Both the position numbers and the translations under genes were made by a program. From contig MNDM01000044.1 in assembly GCA_001914955.1 (NCBI GenBank), forward strand, positions 1 through 64,000: 64,000 nt of DNA. Reading direction: 5' to 3'. Shown here in pieces: positions 42,745 through 52,003 of the stretch. This stretch comes from Nitrospirae bacterium 13_2_20CM_2_62_8 (GTDB lineage: Bacteria; Nitrospirota; Nitrospiria; Nitrospirales; Nitrospiraceae). A model generated the notes under the pieces. It was given only the letters and a program-made list of their open reading frames with translations, had not been told where the DNA came from and did no database searches. How positions within the stretch are numbered: position 1 is the first letter of the stretch; each line of letters begins with the position of its first letter.

Positions 42745-43751
42745 AGCTGGTCAGTTTTCGCGTTCAGACCTCGGTGGGAACGTTTGTCCGGGTCGGGGCT
42801 CTCCATGGGCAGAGCCTGATCGACCTCAACATGGCCTACGCGCGCCTGCTCGCTAATCAGCGTGAGGCCCAGCCCTACCGATTGGCAAACGTGGTCGTTC
42901 CGGCTGCCATGCTTGGGCTCCTGGAGGGTGGAGCTTCATCCATGGCCGCCGCTCGCCAGGCCTTCGACTATGCAGTCAAGCTTGGCAAGTCCGTGCGCGG
43001 CCCAGAAGGCGAGACCGTTGTGTATCCCTACGATTTCGCTCGGCCTCCTGACGGTGTTCAGGTGATCGCCCCGCTTCCGAACCCGCCCTCGCTGCGTGAC
43101 TTCCTCGCGTTCGAGGCACACGTCGCTGCCACGTCAAAGAAGCGCGGACAACCCATCCCGCCCGAGTGGTACAAAGCGCCCGTCTATTACAAAGGCAACC
43201 ACCGCACGATCATCGGGCCGGATGAGGTCCTGCCGTGGCCGCTGGAGACCAAGAAGCTGGACTATGAGCTTGAGCTGGCCTGCGTCATCGGCCGCGAAGG
43301 TCGAGACATCTCCGAGCGCGATGCCCCGGACTATATCGCCGGCTATACGATCATGAACGACTTCAGCGCCAGGGATATTCAGTTCCAGGAAATGGCGTGC
43401 CGGCTCGGGCCGGCTAAGGGCAAGGATTTTGCCACGGCCATTGGCCCATGCCTGGTCACTCCAGATGAGATTCCCGATCTCAACGCCCTCACCATGATTG
43501 CCAGGGTCAACGGCAAGGCCTGGTCCAAGGGGAGTTTTGGCACGATCCACTGGTCCTTCCCCCAGATGATTGCGCACGTGTCACGGGGCGAAGCCATCTA
43601 TCCCGGCGACTTGTTCGGCTCCGGGACGGTCGGCGGCGGGTGCGGACTTGAGCTGGACCGGTACCTGAACCCAGGGGACCTGGTCGAGCTGGAGATTCAG
43701 CCGATCGGCGTGTTGAGGAACCGCGTGGTCAGCCAAGAGCCGAAGCCATGA
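42741..43751 (+). CDS. Fumarylacetoacetate hydrolase family protein
   Basis: 336 residues. FAH fold: PSLRDFLAFEAHV, KGNHRTIIGPDEVLPWP, LDYELELACVIGREGRDIS (the metal-binding ExE), GYTIMNDFSARDIQFQEM, GKDFATAIGPCLVTPDE and GSGTVGGGCGLELDRYLNPGDLVELEI. It cleaves a C-C bond of a fumarylpyruvate- or fumarylacetoacetate-type acid with Mg or Ca. Directly coupled to hmgA, so fumarylacetoacetate is the likely substrate. A maleylacetoacetate isomerase is not seen in the window. Confidence 0.9.
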   Translation: MKLVSFRVQTSVGTFVRVGALHGQSLIDLNMAYARLLANQREAQPYRLANVVVPAAMLGLLEGGASSMAAARQAFDYAVKLGKSVRGPEGETVVYPYDFARPPDGVQVIAPLPNPPSLRDFLAFEAHVAATSKKRGQPIPPEWYKAPVYYKGNHRTIIGPDEVLPWPLETKKLDYELELACVIGREGRDISERDAPDYIAGYTIMNDFSARDIQFQEMACRLGPAKGKDFATAIGPCLVTPDEIPDLNALTMIARVNGKAWSKGSFGTIHWSFPQMIAHVSRGEAIYPGDLFGSGTVGGGCGLELDRYLNPGDLVELEIQPIGVLRNRVVSQEPKP

Positions 43752-44512
43752 GTGTGAAGGTAAAGACCGAGCAGACAGAGCGCCTCGTGACGGACCTGGT
43801 TGAACGGCATCGCAGGCTCTACGACGGCCCCGACATCGAATCGGAACTGAAGAGCATCATCCGCGATTCCCCTCAATCGAAGCTCTCGGACTGGGATGTC
43901 CACCGCATTCTCCGGACTTCCCGGTCGGTCTTCTTCGAGACCCACGTCGAGGTCGTGTCCGGCCACCACACCGCGACCTATCTCCGGTTCGAATCGATCG
44001 CGCAGATTCCCCAACTCATCAGGCTGATCGCGCGCGACATGGCCGACTGGGTCCGCCAAACTTTTCAGGAGTCCCCCCTCGTGGGGATCGTGGCCACGAC
44101 TTCGGAGGCTCGCCACCTGGCGGAGGGCGTCGCGGACCTGCTCCGCGACAAGATGCGGCTGCGAGTGGTCCTCACCCCCTTCAATCGGGAGACCGGAAAG
44201 ATCGGCACCGAAGTGGCGACCGGGGTCATCAGGTCCGGTGAACGGTTTGTCGTGCTGAACGATGTCACCACACGCGGGAACTGTGTCAGCAAACTCGGCC
44301 AGGTCGTCACCGACCATGGTGGTAGTCTGGCCGGCATGATGGTGTTTGCCCGCCGCGACAGCGGGCAATTCCCCTTGATGGGCGAACTCACCGCAAAGTT
44401 TCCCTTCTATTGTACGGCCGATCTCAACATGCCCCAGTGGGAGCCGCAGAGCTGCCCGCTGTGCCGAATGAAGAAGCCGTTGCTTTCGTGGAGGGAGTTG
44501 CCAGAATTCTAG
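43748..44512 (+). CDS. Phosphoribosyltransferase-like protein
   Basis: 254 residues. The type-I PRTase core is visible. VGIVATTSEARHLAEGVADLL is an early loop. RFVVLNDVTTRGNCVSKL (residues 166-183) corresponds to the PRPP-binding motif, with Asn-Asp where most enzymes have Asp-Asp. A C-terminal QSCPLC pair suggests a metal site or disulfide, as in some orotate-PRTase-like proteins. It overlaps the hydrolase gene by 4 bases and is the last gene of the homogentisate set. Why a PRTase should be tied to tyrosine breakdown is unclear. Confidence 0.72.
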   Translation: MSVKVKTEQTERLVTDLVERHRRLYDGPDIESELKSIIRDSPQSKLSDWDVHRILRTSRSVFFETHVEVVSGHHTATYLRFESIAQIPQLIRLIARDMADWVRQTFQESPLVGIVATTSEARHLAEGVADLLRDKMRLRVVLTPFNRETGKIGTEVATGVIRSGERFVVLNDVTTRGNCVSKLGQVVTDHGGSLAGMMVFARRDSGQFPLMGELTAKFPFYCTADLNMPQWEPQSCPLCRMKKPLLSWRELPEF

Positions 44513-44605
44513 CGAACAGCAAATGGCGAATAGCCAGCAGCAAGAGTAACAACGCCTCGCTCTGAGCTATTCGCTATTCGCTGTTCGCTACCCGCTTTCT
44601 AGGAG
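44513..44605. repeat. Long intercistronic hairpin repeat (AGCGAACAGC/GCTATTCGCT type), copy 1
   Basis: Left arm from 44513 (AGCGAACAGCAAATGGCGAATAGC-type) pairs with the right arm ending near 44591 (GCTATTCGCTATTCGCTGTTCGCT-type) at 22 of 24 positions by eye. It fills the gap before the E1 alpha gene. A related copy lies before the E2 gene (46612-46706). Confidence 0.75.
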
Positions 44606-44611
44606 GTCGCA

Positions 44612-45613
44612 ATGGAGGCTGCGGATGCGGTGAAAGACATCAAACGAGCCGACCTGCTGCAGATGTACTACTACCTCCGTCTCACTCGGGCCCTGGAAGA
44701 CCGCGTGACAGCCCTGTACCGGCAGGGACGGATCATGGGCGGAGTCTACACCAGCAACGGGATGGAAGCGATCGCCGTGGGGTACTCGTCCGCCGTGGGT
44801 CGGAACGATATCATTGCTCCGTACCACCGGGATATGGGAGCGTTTCTGATTCGCGGGATTACGCCCGGTGAGGTGATCGCCCAGTATCTCGGGAAACGCA
44901 CCGGCCCCACCAAAGGGAAGGACGGCAACGTCCATATGGGTGACCTCAAGCGGGGCGTCATCGGGTTTGTCAGTCACCTGGCCGACAACCTGCCGGTCGC
45001 CACCGGAGTCGCCCTGGCGTTCAAGATCCGTCGGGAATCCCGGGTGGTGGTGACCAACACCGGCGACGGCGGAACCAGCCGGGGCGACTTTCACGAAGCG
45101 ATGAACTTCGCCGCGGTCCGCAAACTCCCTGTGGTGTTCTTCTGCAACAACAACCAGTACGCGTACTCGACTCCCCTCCACCTGCAGATGGCCATTCCCG
45201 ACGTGGTGGACCGGGCCAAGGCCTATGGCATGCCGGGTGAGATCGTGGATGGTAACGATGTCGCGGCCGTGTACGTGGCCGCACAGCGGGCTGTCCGGCG
45301 GGCTCGGGCCGGCGGGGGACCCACGTTCCTTGAATGTAAGACGATGCGGATGCATGGCCACTCCGAACACGATTCGGCCAAGTACGTCCCCCGCGAGCTG
45401 CTGGAGGAGTGGAAAAAGAAGGATCCAATTCTCAAGGCGGAACAGATGCTGACCAAGTTGGGCTATGCCGACGCCGGCACCCTCCATGAAGTTGAGGAAC
45501 GCGTCAAAAAGGAGATCGAGGCTGGCGTGGAGTTTGCCGAGCAGAGTCCCATGCCTGAGGGGCCCGAAGCCTTGGAGGGCGTGTTTGCCAGCGATGAGGA
45601 GGTGAAGCCATGA
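44612..45613 (+). CDS. 2-oxoacid dehydrogenase E1 component, alpha subunit
   Basis: 333 residues, preceded by AGGAGG. Thiamine-diphosphate enzyme half: HRDMGAFLIRGITPGEVIAQYLGK, NVHMGDLKRGVIGFVSHLADNLPVATGVALA, the ThDP/Mg motif TGDGGTSRGDFHEAMNFAAVRKLPVVFFCNNNQYAYSTP (GDG ... NN), and MRMHGHSEHDSAKYVP (phosphorylation-loop region). It forms the E1 heterotetramer with the next gene (4-base overlap). Sequence alone does not separate pyruvate from branched-chain 2-oxoacid specificity. The nearby isobutyryl-CoA mutase-type genes make a branched-chain substrate attractive. Confidence 0.88.
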   Translation: MEAADAVKDIKRADLLQMYYYLRLTRALEDRVTALYRQGRIMGGVYTSNGMEAIAVGYSSAVGRNDIIAPYHRDMGAFLIRGITPGEVIAQYLGKRTGPTKGKDGNVHMGDLKRGVIGFVSHLADNLPVATGVALAFKIRRESRVVVTNTGDGGTSRGDFHEAMNFAAVRKLPVVFFCNNNQYAYSTPLHLQMAIPDVVDRAKAYGMPGEIVDGNDVAAVYVAAQRAVRRARAGGGPTFLECKTMRMHGHSEHDSAKYVPRELLEEWKKKDPILKAEQMLTKLGYADAGTLHEVEERVKKEIEAGVEFAEQSPMPEGPEALEGVFASDEEVKP

Positions 45614-46602
45614 CGACGGCCGCGCCTCCGCACGAAGTCACTTACCTCGAGGCGATATCCGAAGCCCTGGACGAGGAGATGAGCCGAGACGACTCCGTCT
45701 TCCTCTTGGGCGAAGACATCGGGCCATACGGCGGAGCCTTCAGGATTACGGAGGGCTTTCAAAAGAAGTACGGCGAGTGGCGAGTGTTGGATACCCCGCT
45801 CGCCGAGTCGGGGATTGTCGGAGCCGCCATCGGGGCGGCCATGATGGGGATGCGGCCGGTCGTGGAGATGCAATTTGCCGATTTCATCTCCTGCGCGTTC
45901 GATCAGATCACCGAGGTGGCAGCCAAGAACCATTACCGCTGGGGCGCCGCGGTGCCGATGGTGATTCGGGCTCCGTTCGGGGGTGGGGTGCATGGGGGGC
46001 CGTTCCATTCGGAGTGCCCGGAGGGCTGGTTCTTTCACTCGCCCGGGCTCAAGCTGGTCGCACCGTCGACCCCCTATGATGCGAAGGGTCTGCTGAAGGC
46101 TGCGATCCGGGACAACAACCCGGTCATCTATTTCGAACACAAATTCCTGTACCGTCGGTTGAAGGCCGTGTTGCCGACCGAGGACTACATCGTTCCGATT
46201 GGAAAAGCCGAGGTCAAACGCATCGGCAGAGACATTTCCGTCATCACCTATGGAGCCATGGTCCACCTGGCCCTGGAGGCGGCCGACTTGCTGGCCAAGG
46301 AAGGTACAGAGTTGGAGGTGGTGGACCTTCGGACGCTGATCCCGCTGGACAAGCAGACCATCTTTGAGTCCGTGCGGAAGACCAGCAAGGCGATCATGTT
46401 GCATGAGGACAATAAAACCGGGGGTATTGGAGCCGAGGTCGCGGCGCTCGTGGCTGAAGAATGCTTCGACTGCCTCGACGGGCCTATCCTCCGGATTGCG
46501 GCTCCCGACACCCCGGTCCCGTTCAGTACCACACTGGAAGAGTTCTTCCTTCCCAAGGTGGTTGACGTGGTCGCTGCGGCCCGGAAACTGGCCGCCTACT
46601 GA
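45610..46602 (+). CDS. 2-oxoacid dehydrogenase E1 component, beta subunit
   Basis: 330 residues. Transketolase-like beta chain: TYLEAISEALDEEMSRDDSVFLLGEDIGPYGGAFRITEGF, DTPLAESGIVGAAIGAAMMGMRPVVEMQFADFI, HSECPEGWFFHSPGLKLVAPSTPYDAKGLLKAAIRDNNPVIYFEHKFLYR, and the C-terminal VVDLRTLIPLDKQTIFESVRKT domain. Translationally coupled to E1 alpha. Confidence 0.9.
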   Translation: MTTAAPPHEVTYLEAISEALDEEMSRDDSVFLLGEDIGPYGGAFRITEGFQKKYGEWRVLDTPLAESGIVGAAIGAAMMGMRPVVEMQFADFISCAFDQITEVAAKNHYRWGAAVPMVIRAPFGGGVHGGPFHSECPEGWFFHSPGLKLVAPSTPYDAKGLLKAAIRDNNPVIYFEHKFLYRRLKAVLPTEDYIVPIGKAEVKRIGRDISVITYGAMVHLALEAADLLAKEGTELEVVDLRTLIPLDKQTIFESVRKTSKAIMLHEDNKTGGIGAEVAALVAEECFDCLDGPILRIAAPDTPVPFSTTLEEFFLPKVVDVVAAARKLAAY

Positions 46603-46611
46603 CCGCAAGCG

Positions 46612-46706
46612 CATAGCGAATAGCTAGCAGCGAGTAGCTTTCTTCGACAACGACCGTCAAACAAAAAGTTCGGAGCTGTTCGCTGTTCGCTATTAGCTAT
46701 TAGCTG
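46612..46706. repeat. Long intercistronic hairpin repeat, copy 2
   Basis: TAGCGAATAGCTAGCAGCG on the left and GCTGTTCGCTGTTCGCTATT and following bases on the right form imperfect inverted arms (about 19 of 24 by eye). These are related to copy 1 at 44513-44605. The hairpin occupies the gap between E1 beta and E2. Confidence 0.7.
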
Positions 46707-46716
46707 GGAGGCAACG

Positions 46717-47877
46717 GTGCCGACCGACATCATCATGCCACAGCTTGGGGAGAGCATCGCCGAGGGCACCATCGTCAAGTGGCTCATTCCGCCCGGGGGG
46801 CGCGTCGAGAAGGACCACGCTCTGTTGGAGGTGGAGACCGACAAGGTGGCGCTTGAGATTCCCTCTCCTGCTGCCGGGTTCCTGACAGAGGTCCTGATTC
46901 AGGAAGGACAAACCGTGCCGGTCGGAACGGTTCTCGCCAGGCTGGATACGCAGCAGCCCGCCACGGGAGTCGTGAATCGAGTGGGCGGGGTCGTGGTCCG
47001 CCCGATGAGCCCTTCCGGGGAAGGCGTTGATCACTACTCCCCGGCCGTCCGGCAGCTCGCCAAGGAACACGGGGTGGATCTGGCTCAGGTCGCCGGGACC
47101 GGCGCCGGCGGGCGCGTGACCAAGAAGGATGTCCTGGATCGCCTCGCCAAGAGCGGGCCCTTCCAGAAGACGACTCCGGCCGTTCAGCGATCAGCGGAGG
47201 CCGCGCCGGCGGCGGCCGAACAGCTCGTGCCTCTCACCGCCATGCGGAAGACCATCGCCGAGCGGATGGTCAGGAGCAGGCAGATCTCGGCCCATGTGGT
47301 CACCTTTTTCGAGGTCGACTTTTCCGGAGTCGGCACCGTTCGTGAGGGGCGCGGGCTGACGTACCTCCCGTTCGTGATCCACGCCGTCGCCCGCGCCATG
47401 AAGAACTTCCCCATCCTGAACTCATCCTGGGGCGAACAGGGCATCCTCCTCAAGCGGGAGATCCATATGGGGATTGCGGTGGCGTTGGAGGACGGCCTGC
47501 TGGTGCCGGTGGTCCGCCACGCCGATCGAAAGGGCGTGGTGCAGTTGGCGAAGGAAGCCGCCGACCTGGCGGAGCGCGCCCGGACCAAGCGGCTGAGCCC
47601 TGAGGAGGTCCAGGGCGGGACCTTTACGATCACCAACCACGGCGGGACAGGCAGCCTGTTCAGCACCCCCATCATCCACCAGCCCCAGATTGCTATTCTG
47701 GGCGTCGGGGCGGTCCAGAAGCGGGCCATCGTCCTCAACGACGCCATCGCCATCCGGCCGATGGGCTATCTGAGTCTCTCGTTTGACCACCGCGTGATCG
47801 ACGGCGCCACGGCGGATCGGTTCATGTCCAAGGTGAAAGAATATTTGGAAACGAGCAAGTGGGAAAACCATTTGTGA
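46717..47877 (+). CDS. Dihydrolipoamide acyltransferase (E2) of 2-oxoacid dehydrogenase complex
   Basis: 386 residues from a GTG preceded by GGGAGG. One lipoyl domain (residues 2-78) with the modified Lys43 in VETDKVALEIPSPAAG, a peripheral-subunit-binding domain around 108-145 (SPAVRQLAKEHGVDLAQVAGTGAGGRVTKKDVL), and a catalytic core ending SLSFDHRVIDGATADRF, whose HxxxD is the acyltransfer dyad. It accepts the acyl group from E1 and passes it to CoA. No E3 (dihydrolipoamide dehydrogenase) gene is in this window. Confidence 0.92.
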   Translation: MPTDIIMPQLGESIAEGTIVKWLIPPGGRVEKDHALLEVETDKVALEIPSPAAGFLTEVLIQEGQTVPVGTVLARLDTQQPATGVVNRVGGVVVRPMSPSGEGVDHYSPAVRQLAKEHGVDLAQVAGTGAGGRVTKKDVLDRLAKSGPFQKTTPAVQRSAEAAPAAAEQLVPLTAMRKTIAERMVRSRQISAHVVTFFEVDFSGVGTVREGRGLTYLPFVIHAVARAMKNFPILNSSWGEQGILLKREIHMGIAVALEDGLLVPVVRHADRKGVVQLAKEAADLAERARTKRLSPEEVQGGTFTITNHGGTGSLFSTPIIHQPQIAILGVGAVQKRAIVLNDAIAIRPMGYLSLSFDHRVIDGATADRFMSKVKEYLETSKWENHL

Positions 47878-47901
47878 ACGGTTCACGGCTTTCGGGGTAG
47901 C

Positions 47902-48786
47902 ATGAAAATTGATGACATCAAGCGCATCGGGGTCGTCGGCGCAGGCCAGATGGGCTCCGGGATCGCTCAGGTGGCGGCCGCAAGTGGGTGGGAGGTGCTC
48001 CTCCTCGACGTCACTGAAGCTGTGCTCCAAACCGCGATGAAGAAAATCCGAGAGGGGTTCGCGCGCGCAGTCGAGAAGCGCACCCTCGGGCCAGACCAGA
48101 CGATCCCCGCGCTGGCCCGTCTTCGGACGACCGGCCGCCTCCAGGATCTGGCAGAGGTCCAGCTTGTCATCGAGGCGGCTTCAGAGAAATCCGCCCTCAA
48201 ACTAGATCTCTTCCGGCAGATAGGCTGTCTCTGCAAGCCGGAGACGATCCTGGCCAGCAACACGTCTTCGATTTCGATTACGAAACTGGGGGCGGCCTCG
48301 GGGCGGCCGGATCGGGTGGTCGGGATCCATTTCATGAATCCGGCGCCGGTGATGAAGCTGGTCGAGGTGGTGCGGGGCGTGGAGACCTCTGAAGAAACGA
48401 TGGCCTTGGCGCTCGGCCTGGTCACGCGAATGGGCAAGACCCCGGTCACGTGCCACGATACCCCTGGGTTCATCGTCAACCGGATTCTGATCCCCATGAT
48501 CAACGAAGCGGCTTACCTATTACAGGAGAGCCAGGGGGGACAGGATGGCGGCCTGACACCGGACGCCATCGATCTGGCGATGACCGCGGGCGCCAACCAT
48601 CCGGTTGGGCCGCTGGCGCTGGCCGACCGGATCGGGCTCGATACCGTCCTCGCGATCTGCGAGGTGCTGCACCAGGACCTGGGCGATCCGAAGTTTCGCC
48701 CCTGCCCGCTCCTGCGCAAATACGTGGAGGCTGGCCGGCTGGGGCGAAAGACCGGCCGGGGGTTCTATACGTACCGTGAGGCGTGA
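47902..48786 (+). CDS. 3-hydroxybutyryl-CoA dehydrogenase
   Basis: 294 residues. [30 protein letters not shown] (NAD fold), [43 protein letters not shown] with the catalytic His, [23 protein letters not shown], and a C-terminal GRGFYTY. It is the single-domain short form typical of 3-hydroxybutyryl-CoA dehydrogenases, unlike the longer enzyme at 35598. Sitting between E2 and the mutase, it could process the butyryl-CoA-derived intermediate after carbon-skeleton rearrangement. Confidence 0.9.
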   Translation: MKIDDIKRIGVVGAGQMGSGIAQVAAASGWEVLLLDVTEAVLQTAMKKIREGFARAVEKRTLGPDQTIPALARLRTTGRLQDLAEVQLVIEAASEKSALKLDLFRQIGCLCKPETILASNTSSISITKLGAASGRPDRVVGIHFMNPAPVMKLVEVVRGVETSEETMALALGLVTRMGKTPVTCHDTPGFIVNRILIPMINEAAYLLQESQGGQDGGLTPDAIDLAMTAGANHPVGPLALADRIGLDTVLAICEVLHQDLGDPKFRPCPLLRKYVEAGRLGRKTGRGFYTYREA

Positions 48787-48858
48787 CGGGCAAGCAATCC
48801 CCTCAAGCCTTACCCGTCGAGAGCCTCTGGGTCGTGCGACGCCTAACGGAGTCTGAGG

Positions 48859-50454
48859 ATGGACCAACGCAAGGCGCGGTTTACCTCCCTGTCCGGCTTG
48901 GAGATCGCGCGACTCTATGGAGCGGACGACCTGAAGGGGTGGGACGCTCATTCCGATCTCGGAGCCCCCGGTGAATTCCCCTACACCCGCGGGGTCTATT
49001 CCACCATGTACCGCGGCAGGCTCTGGACGATGCGCCAGTTCGCGGGCTTTGGCTCGGCGGAGGACACCAATCGGCGATTTCAGTATCTTCTCCAGCATGG
49101 CCAGACCGGTCTGAGCGTCGCCTTCGACATGCCGACGTTGATGGGGCTTGATTCCGACGACACCCTGGCCCGCGGAGAGGTCGGTCACTGCGGCGTGGCG
49201 GTCTCGTCCCTGGCCGATATGGAGCGCCTGTTCGAAGGCATCCCGCTGGACCAGGTCACCACCTCGATGACCATCAACGGCCCGGCCGCGATCCTCTTCG
49301 CGATGTACCTGGCGGTGGCAGAACGGCGCGGGATTCCGGTCGCGCGCCTCGGCGGCACACTCCAGAACGACATCCTGAAGGAATATATTGCGCAGAAGGA
49401 GTGGCTGTTTCCGCCTGAGCCTCATCTCCGACTGATCATCGATACCGTGGCCTACTGCTCACGCGCCATGCCCAAATGGCACCCGATCAGCATCAGCGGC
49501 TACCACATCCGCGAAGCCGGCTCCACCGCGGTGCAGGAATTGGCGTTCACCCTCTACGACGGGCTGACCTACGTGGACGCCGCGGTCAGGTCCGGGTTGA
49601 ACGTGGACGCCTTCGCGCCTCGGCTCTCATTCTTCTTCAACGTGCACAACGACCTGTTTGAGGAGATCGCGAAATTCCGTGCCGCCCGGCGGCTGTGGGC
49701 ACGTGAAATGGAGCAACGCTACCATCCCAAAGACCCGCGGTCGCTTCAGCTTCGGTGCCACGCCCAGACCGCCGGTTGCTCGCTCATGGCGCAGCAGCCC
49801 CTGAACAACGTGGTCCGCACGACCCTCCAGGCCCTCGCGGCCGTGTTGGGTGGAGCGCAGTCGCTGCACACCAATTCGATGGACGAGACGCTCGCGCTGC
49901 CGACCGAGGACTCGGTCAAGCTGGCGCTGCGGACCCAGCAGATCCTCGCCCACGAGAGCGAAGTCACCAATACCGTGGACCCGCTGGGTGGGGCCTACTA
50001 CATCGAGTCGCTGACGAACCGCTTGGAAGAAGAGGCGCGCGAGTACTTCCGCAGACTGGATCAGATGGGCGGGATGGTCCGGGCGATCGAGCAGGGGTTC
50101 CCGCAGCGGGAGATCCTGGAGGCCTCGCTTCGGTACCAGGGCGAGGTGGAGCGGAAAGAGCGGGTCATCGTCGGCGTCAACGAATACGTCGAGCCGGACG
50201 AACCGCCCATTCCGATCCTGAAGATCGGTCCGGAAGTGGAACAGTCCCAGGCGAAAAGTCTGGCCGACCTGCGGTCCCGTCGCGATTCCTTCAGAATGGC
50301 CGGCACCCTGCAGGCCCTGCAGGAGGCCGCAGCGGGAGATGAGAATCTGATGCCCTATTTGATCGACGCGGTGAAGGCCCAGGCCACCTTGGGCGAGATC
50401 TGCGCGGCGCTCAAGGAAGTGTTTGGGACGTATCGGGAGCCAGTGGTGTTGTGA
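48859..50454 (+). CDS. icmA: B12-dependent acyl-CoA mutase large subunit, isobutyryl-CoA mutase type
   Basis: 531 residues forming the acyl-CoA-binding TIM barrel. [81 protein letters not shown] (His216). At the two substrate-determining sites it has Phe61 (Tyr89 in methylmalonyl-CoA mutase) and Gln179 (Arg207 there), 118 residues apart as in both families. Phe/Gln is the isobutyryl-CoA mutase signature. The arginine that grips the carboxylate of methylmalonyl-CoA is absent. The B12-binding domain is not attached and is encoded separately at 52000-52410. It would interconvert isobutyryl-CoA and n-butyryl-CoA. Confidence 0.85.
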   Translation: MDQRKARFTSLSGLEIARLYGADDLKGWDAHSDLGAPGEFPYTRGVYSTMYRGRLWTMRQFAGFGSAEDTNRRFQYLLQHGQTGLSVAFDMPTLMGLDSDDTLARGEVGHCGVAVSSLADMERLFEGIPLDQVTTSMTINGPAAILFAMYLAVAERRGIPVARLGGTLQNDILKEYIAQKEWLFPPEPHLRLIIDTVAYCSRAMPKWHPISISGYHIREAGSTAVQELAFTLYDGLTYVDAAVRSGLNVDAFAPRLSFFFNVHNDLFEEIAKFRAARRLWAREMEQRYHPKDPRSLQLRCHAQTAGCSLMAQQPLNNVVRTTLQALAAVLGGAQSLHTNSMDETLALPTEDSVKLALRTQQILAHESEVTNTVDPLGGAYYIESLTNRLEEEAREYFRRLDQMGGMVRAIEQGFPQREILEASLRYQGEVERKERVIVGVNEYVEPDEPPIPILKIGPEVEQSQAKSLADLRSRRDSFRMAGTLQALQEAAAGDENLMPYLIDAVKAQATLGEICAALKEVFGTYREPVVL

Positions 50455-51157
50455 TGGCGGCAGGGCGACCGGGCGCCTCCCGTGCTCGCGCACCGCGCAC
50501 AAGAAAGAGGGGCGGGGCGGCAGGGCTGCCCTTTGTGCTCGCGCGTCGCGCACACAGGATTGATCGTTCCGGGCAGGGGTGGATAGTGTGCTCGCCGGAC
50601 GCGCGCAGTGAAGGCCAGCCCAGCCGCTCGCCCCTCTGAACAAATGAGGCGGATGGTGTGCCGGGTACCCGTTGCGTTTCAGATTGCAACGGGTGATGGC
50701 GCGCGCAGTTGGAGGCATCCCGGCCGCCGCCGCCATAGCAGGGAAATGGCGGAACGTGTGGAGTGGAGATTGCGGCGCGTCTCGCCCGCAATGTCGCTTC
50801 TTCACTGCCGCGACGGCCGCACACGATTACGGAGAACTTTGAACAGAAGGTCTCGGCTGACGAACGGAGGCACGGTGTGGCAGGGTTATCGCTTCCACGC
50901 CTCTCGCGGCACCCCTTCCACGGCGCTCCGAAGCGGAACCCTTCCGGAATTCCCGTCGCCATGGTCTTCGACCATGGTGCGGTGGTCAGTTCCGGCTTTC
51001 CTTCTTCGGACGCCGGGTGGGGCCCCGCCGCTCCGGCGGATGTTCGCTCTAAACCCTACCACACCGTTTCTGAAGAAGCCTCAGGCGGTTGGGTCTTGCC
51101 GCATTGTTTCTCCCTCTCCGTTGGAGGGAGAGGGTTAAAGGAAGCTGGGACTCAATC
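50455..51157. other. 700-base interval without a credible gene, rich in short repeats
   Basis: Lies inside the mutase operon. It contains three GTGCTCGC...CGCGC-type units (near 50484, 50535 and 50587), the GCAACGGG hairpin (50661-50695), a 37-base segment at 50780 that recurs at 55236, and a CCCTCTCC/GGAGAGGG palindrome (51108-51134). Frames open here have no family features. It may be an accumulation of dispersed repeats. Confidence 0.55.
50661..50695. repeat. GCAACGGG hairpin, stand-alone copy
   Basis: CCCGTTGC and GCAACGGG arms separated by GTTTCAGATT. The same hairpin is found nested in larger palindromes at 24222-24250 and 53734-53766. Confidence 0.75.
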
Positions 51158-52003
51158 ATGAAACTCGGAGCGCTTGAGATTTATCCGGTGGCGGACGGCA
51201 GGTTTCGGCTGGATGGCGGGGCCATGTTCGGCGTGGTGCCGAAGGTGCTGTGGGAGCGGTGCTGCCCCGCGGACGAGCAGAACCGCATCAATCTCGCACT
51301 GACTTGCCTGCTGATCCGGGCCCACGGGAAGAACATCCTGGTGGACACCGGCCTGGGCGGGAAAGGAGACGCCAAGTTTCAACAGATGTACGCCGTGGAC
51401 CGCACCCCGCCGCTGCTGGACTCCTTGAAGGAACTGGGGCTGGCGCCCGGGGATGTGCACATGGTCATCAACACGCACCTGCACTTTGACCATGCCGGAG
51501 GCAACACCGTCTCCGAGAACGGGGGACTGCTCCCCGCGTTTCCGAAGGCCAAATATTTCGTTCAGCGCGGCGAGTACGATCAGGCGGTGGCGCCGAACGA
51601 GCGGACCAAAGCCAGCTACCGGCACGAGAACATCACACCGTTTGAGTTGATCAAGCAGTGGGAGTTTCTTGAAGGGGATACCGAGCTGTGCCCCGGGGTG
51701 TCGGTGATGGTGACTCCCGGACACACCCGACATCATCAGTCCGTCAAGATCGAATCCGAGGGTCAGGTGGCCGTCTTCCTCGGAGACCTGATCCCAACCG
51801 TGTCCCACGTCCCGCTGCCCTACGTGATGGGGTACGATCTGTACCCATTGCAGACCATCGAGACAAAGCGCTGGATCCTCCACCGCGCCTTGGAGGAAGA
51901 GTGGCTCCTCGTGTTCGAACATGATCCCAAGGTCCAGATGGGGCACGTGCGGAAGGATCTAGAGGGCAAGTATTATCTCAAGCCATTCGGAGGGGAGCGG
52001 TGA
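51158..52003 (+). CDS. Metallo-beta-lactamase-fold hydrolase
   Basis: 281 residues from the ATG at 51158 (start [20 protein letters not shown]). The zinc motif HLHFDHAGG (HxHxDH) is around residue 107, [20 protein letters not shown] precedes it, and [12 protein letters not shown] and [13 protein letters not shown] provide the later ligands. It belongs to the lactonase/glyoxalase-type branch of the fold. Its gene overlaps the start of the mutase small subunit by 4 bases, so it is part of the same operon. It could hydrolyse a thioester or lactone by-product, but the substrate is unknown. Confidence 0.85.
   Translation: MKLGALEIYPVADGRFRLDGGAMFGVVPKVLWERCCPADEQNRINLALTCLLIRAHGKNILVDTGLGGKGDAKFQQMYAVDRTPPLLDSLKELGLAPGDVHMVINTHLHFDHAGGNTVSENGGLLPAFPKAKYFVQRGEYDQAVAPNERTKASYRHENITPFELIKQWEFLEGDTELCPGVSVMVTPGHTRHHQSVKIESEGQVAVFLGDLIPTVSHVPLPYVMGYDLYPLQTIETKRWILHRALEEEWLLVFEHDPKVQMGHVRKDLEGKYYLKPFGGER

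Noticed and set aside
45463-46614. 383-codon minus-strand open frame
   Set aside because: Antisense to E1 beta, without family features.
48859-50454. Annotation as methylmalonyl-CoA mutase
   Set aside because: The carboxylate-binding arginine position is Gln179 and the Tyr89 position is Phe61, which points to isobutyryl-CoA mutase.
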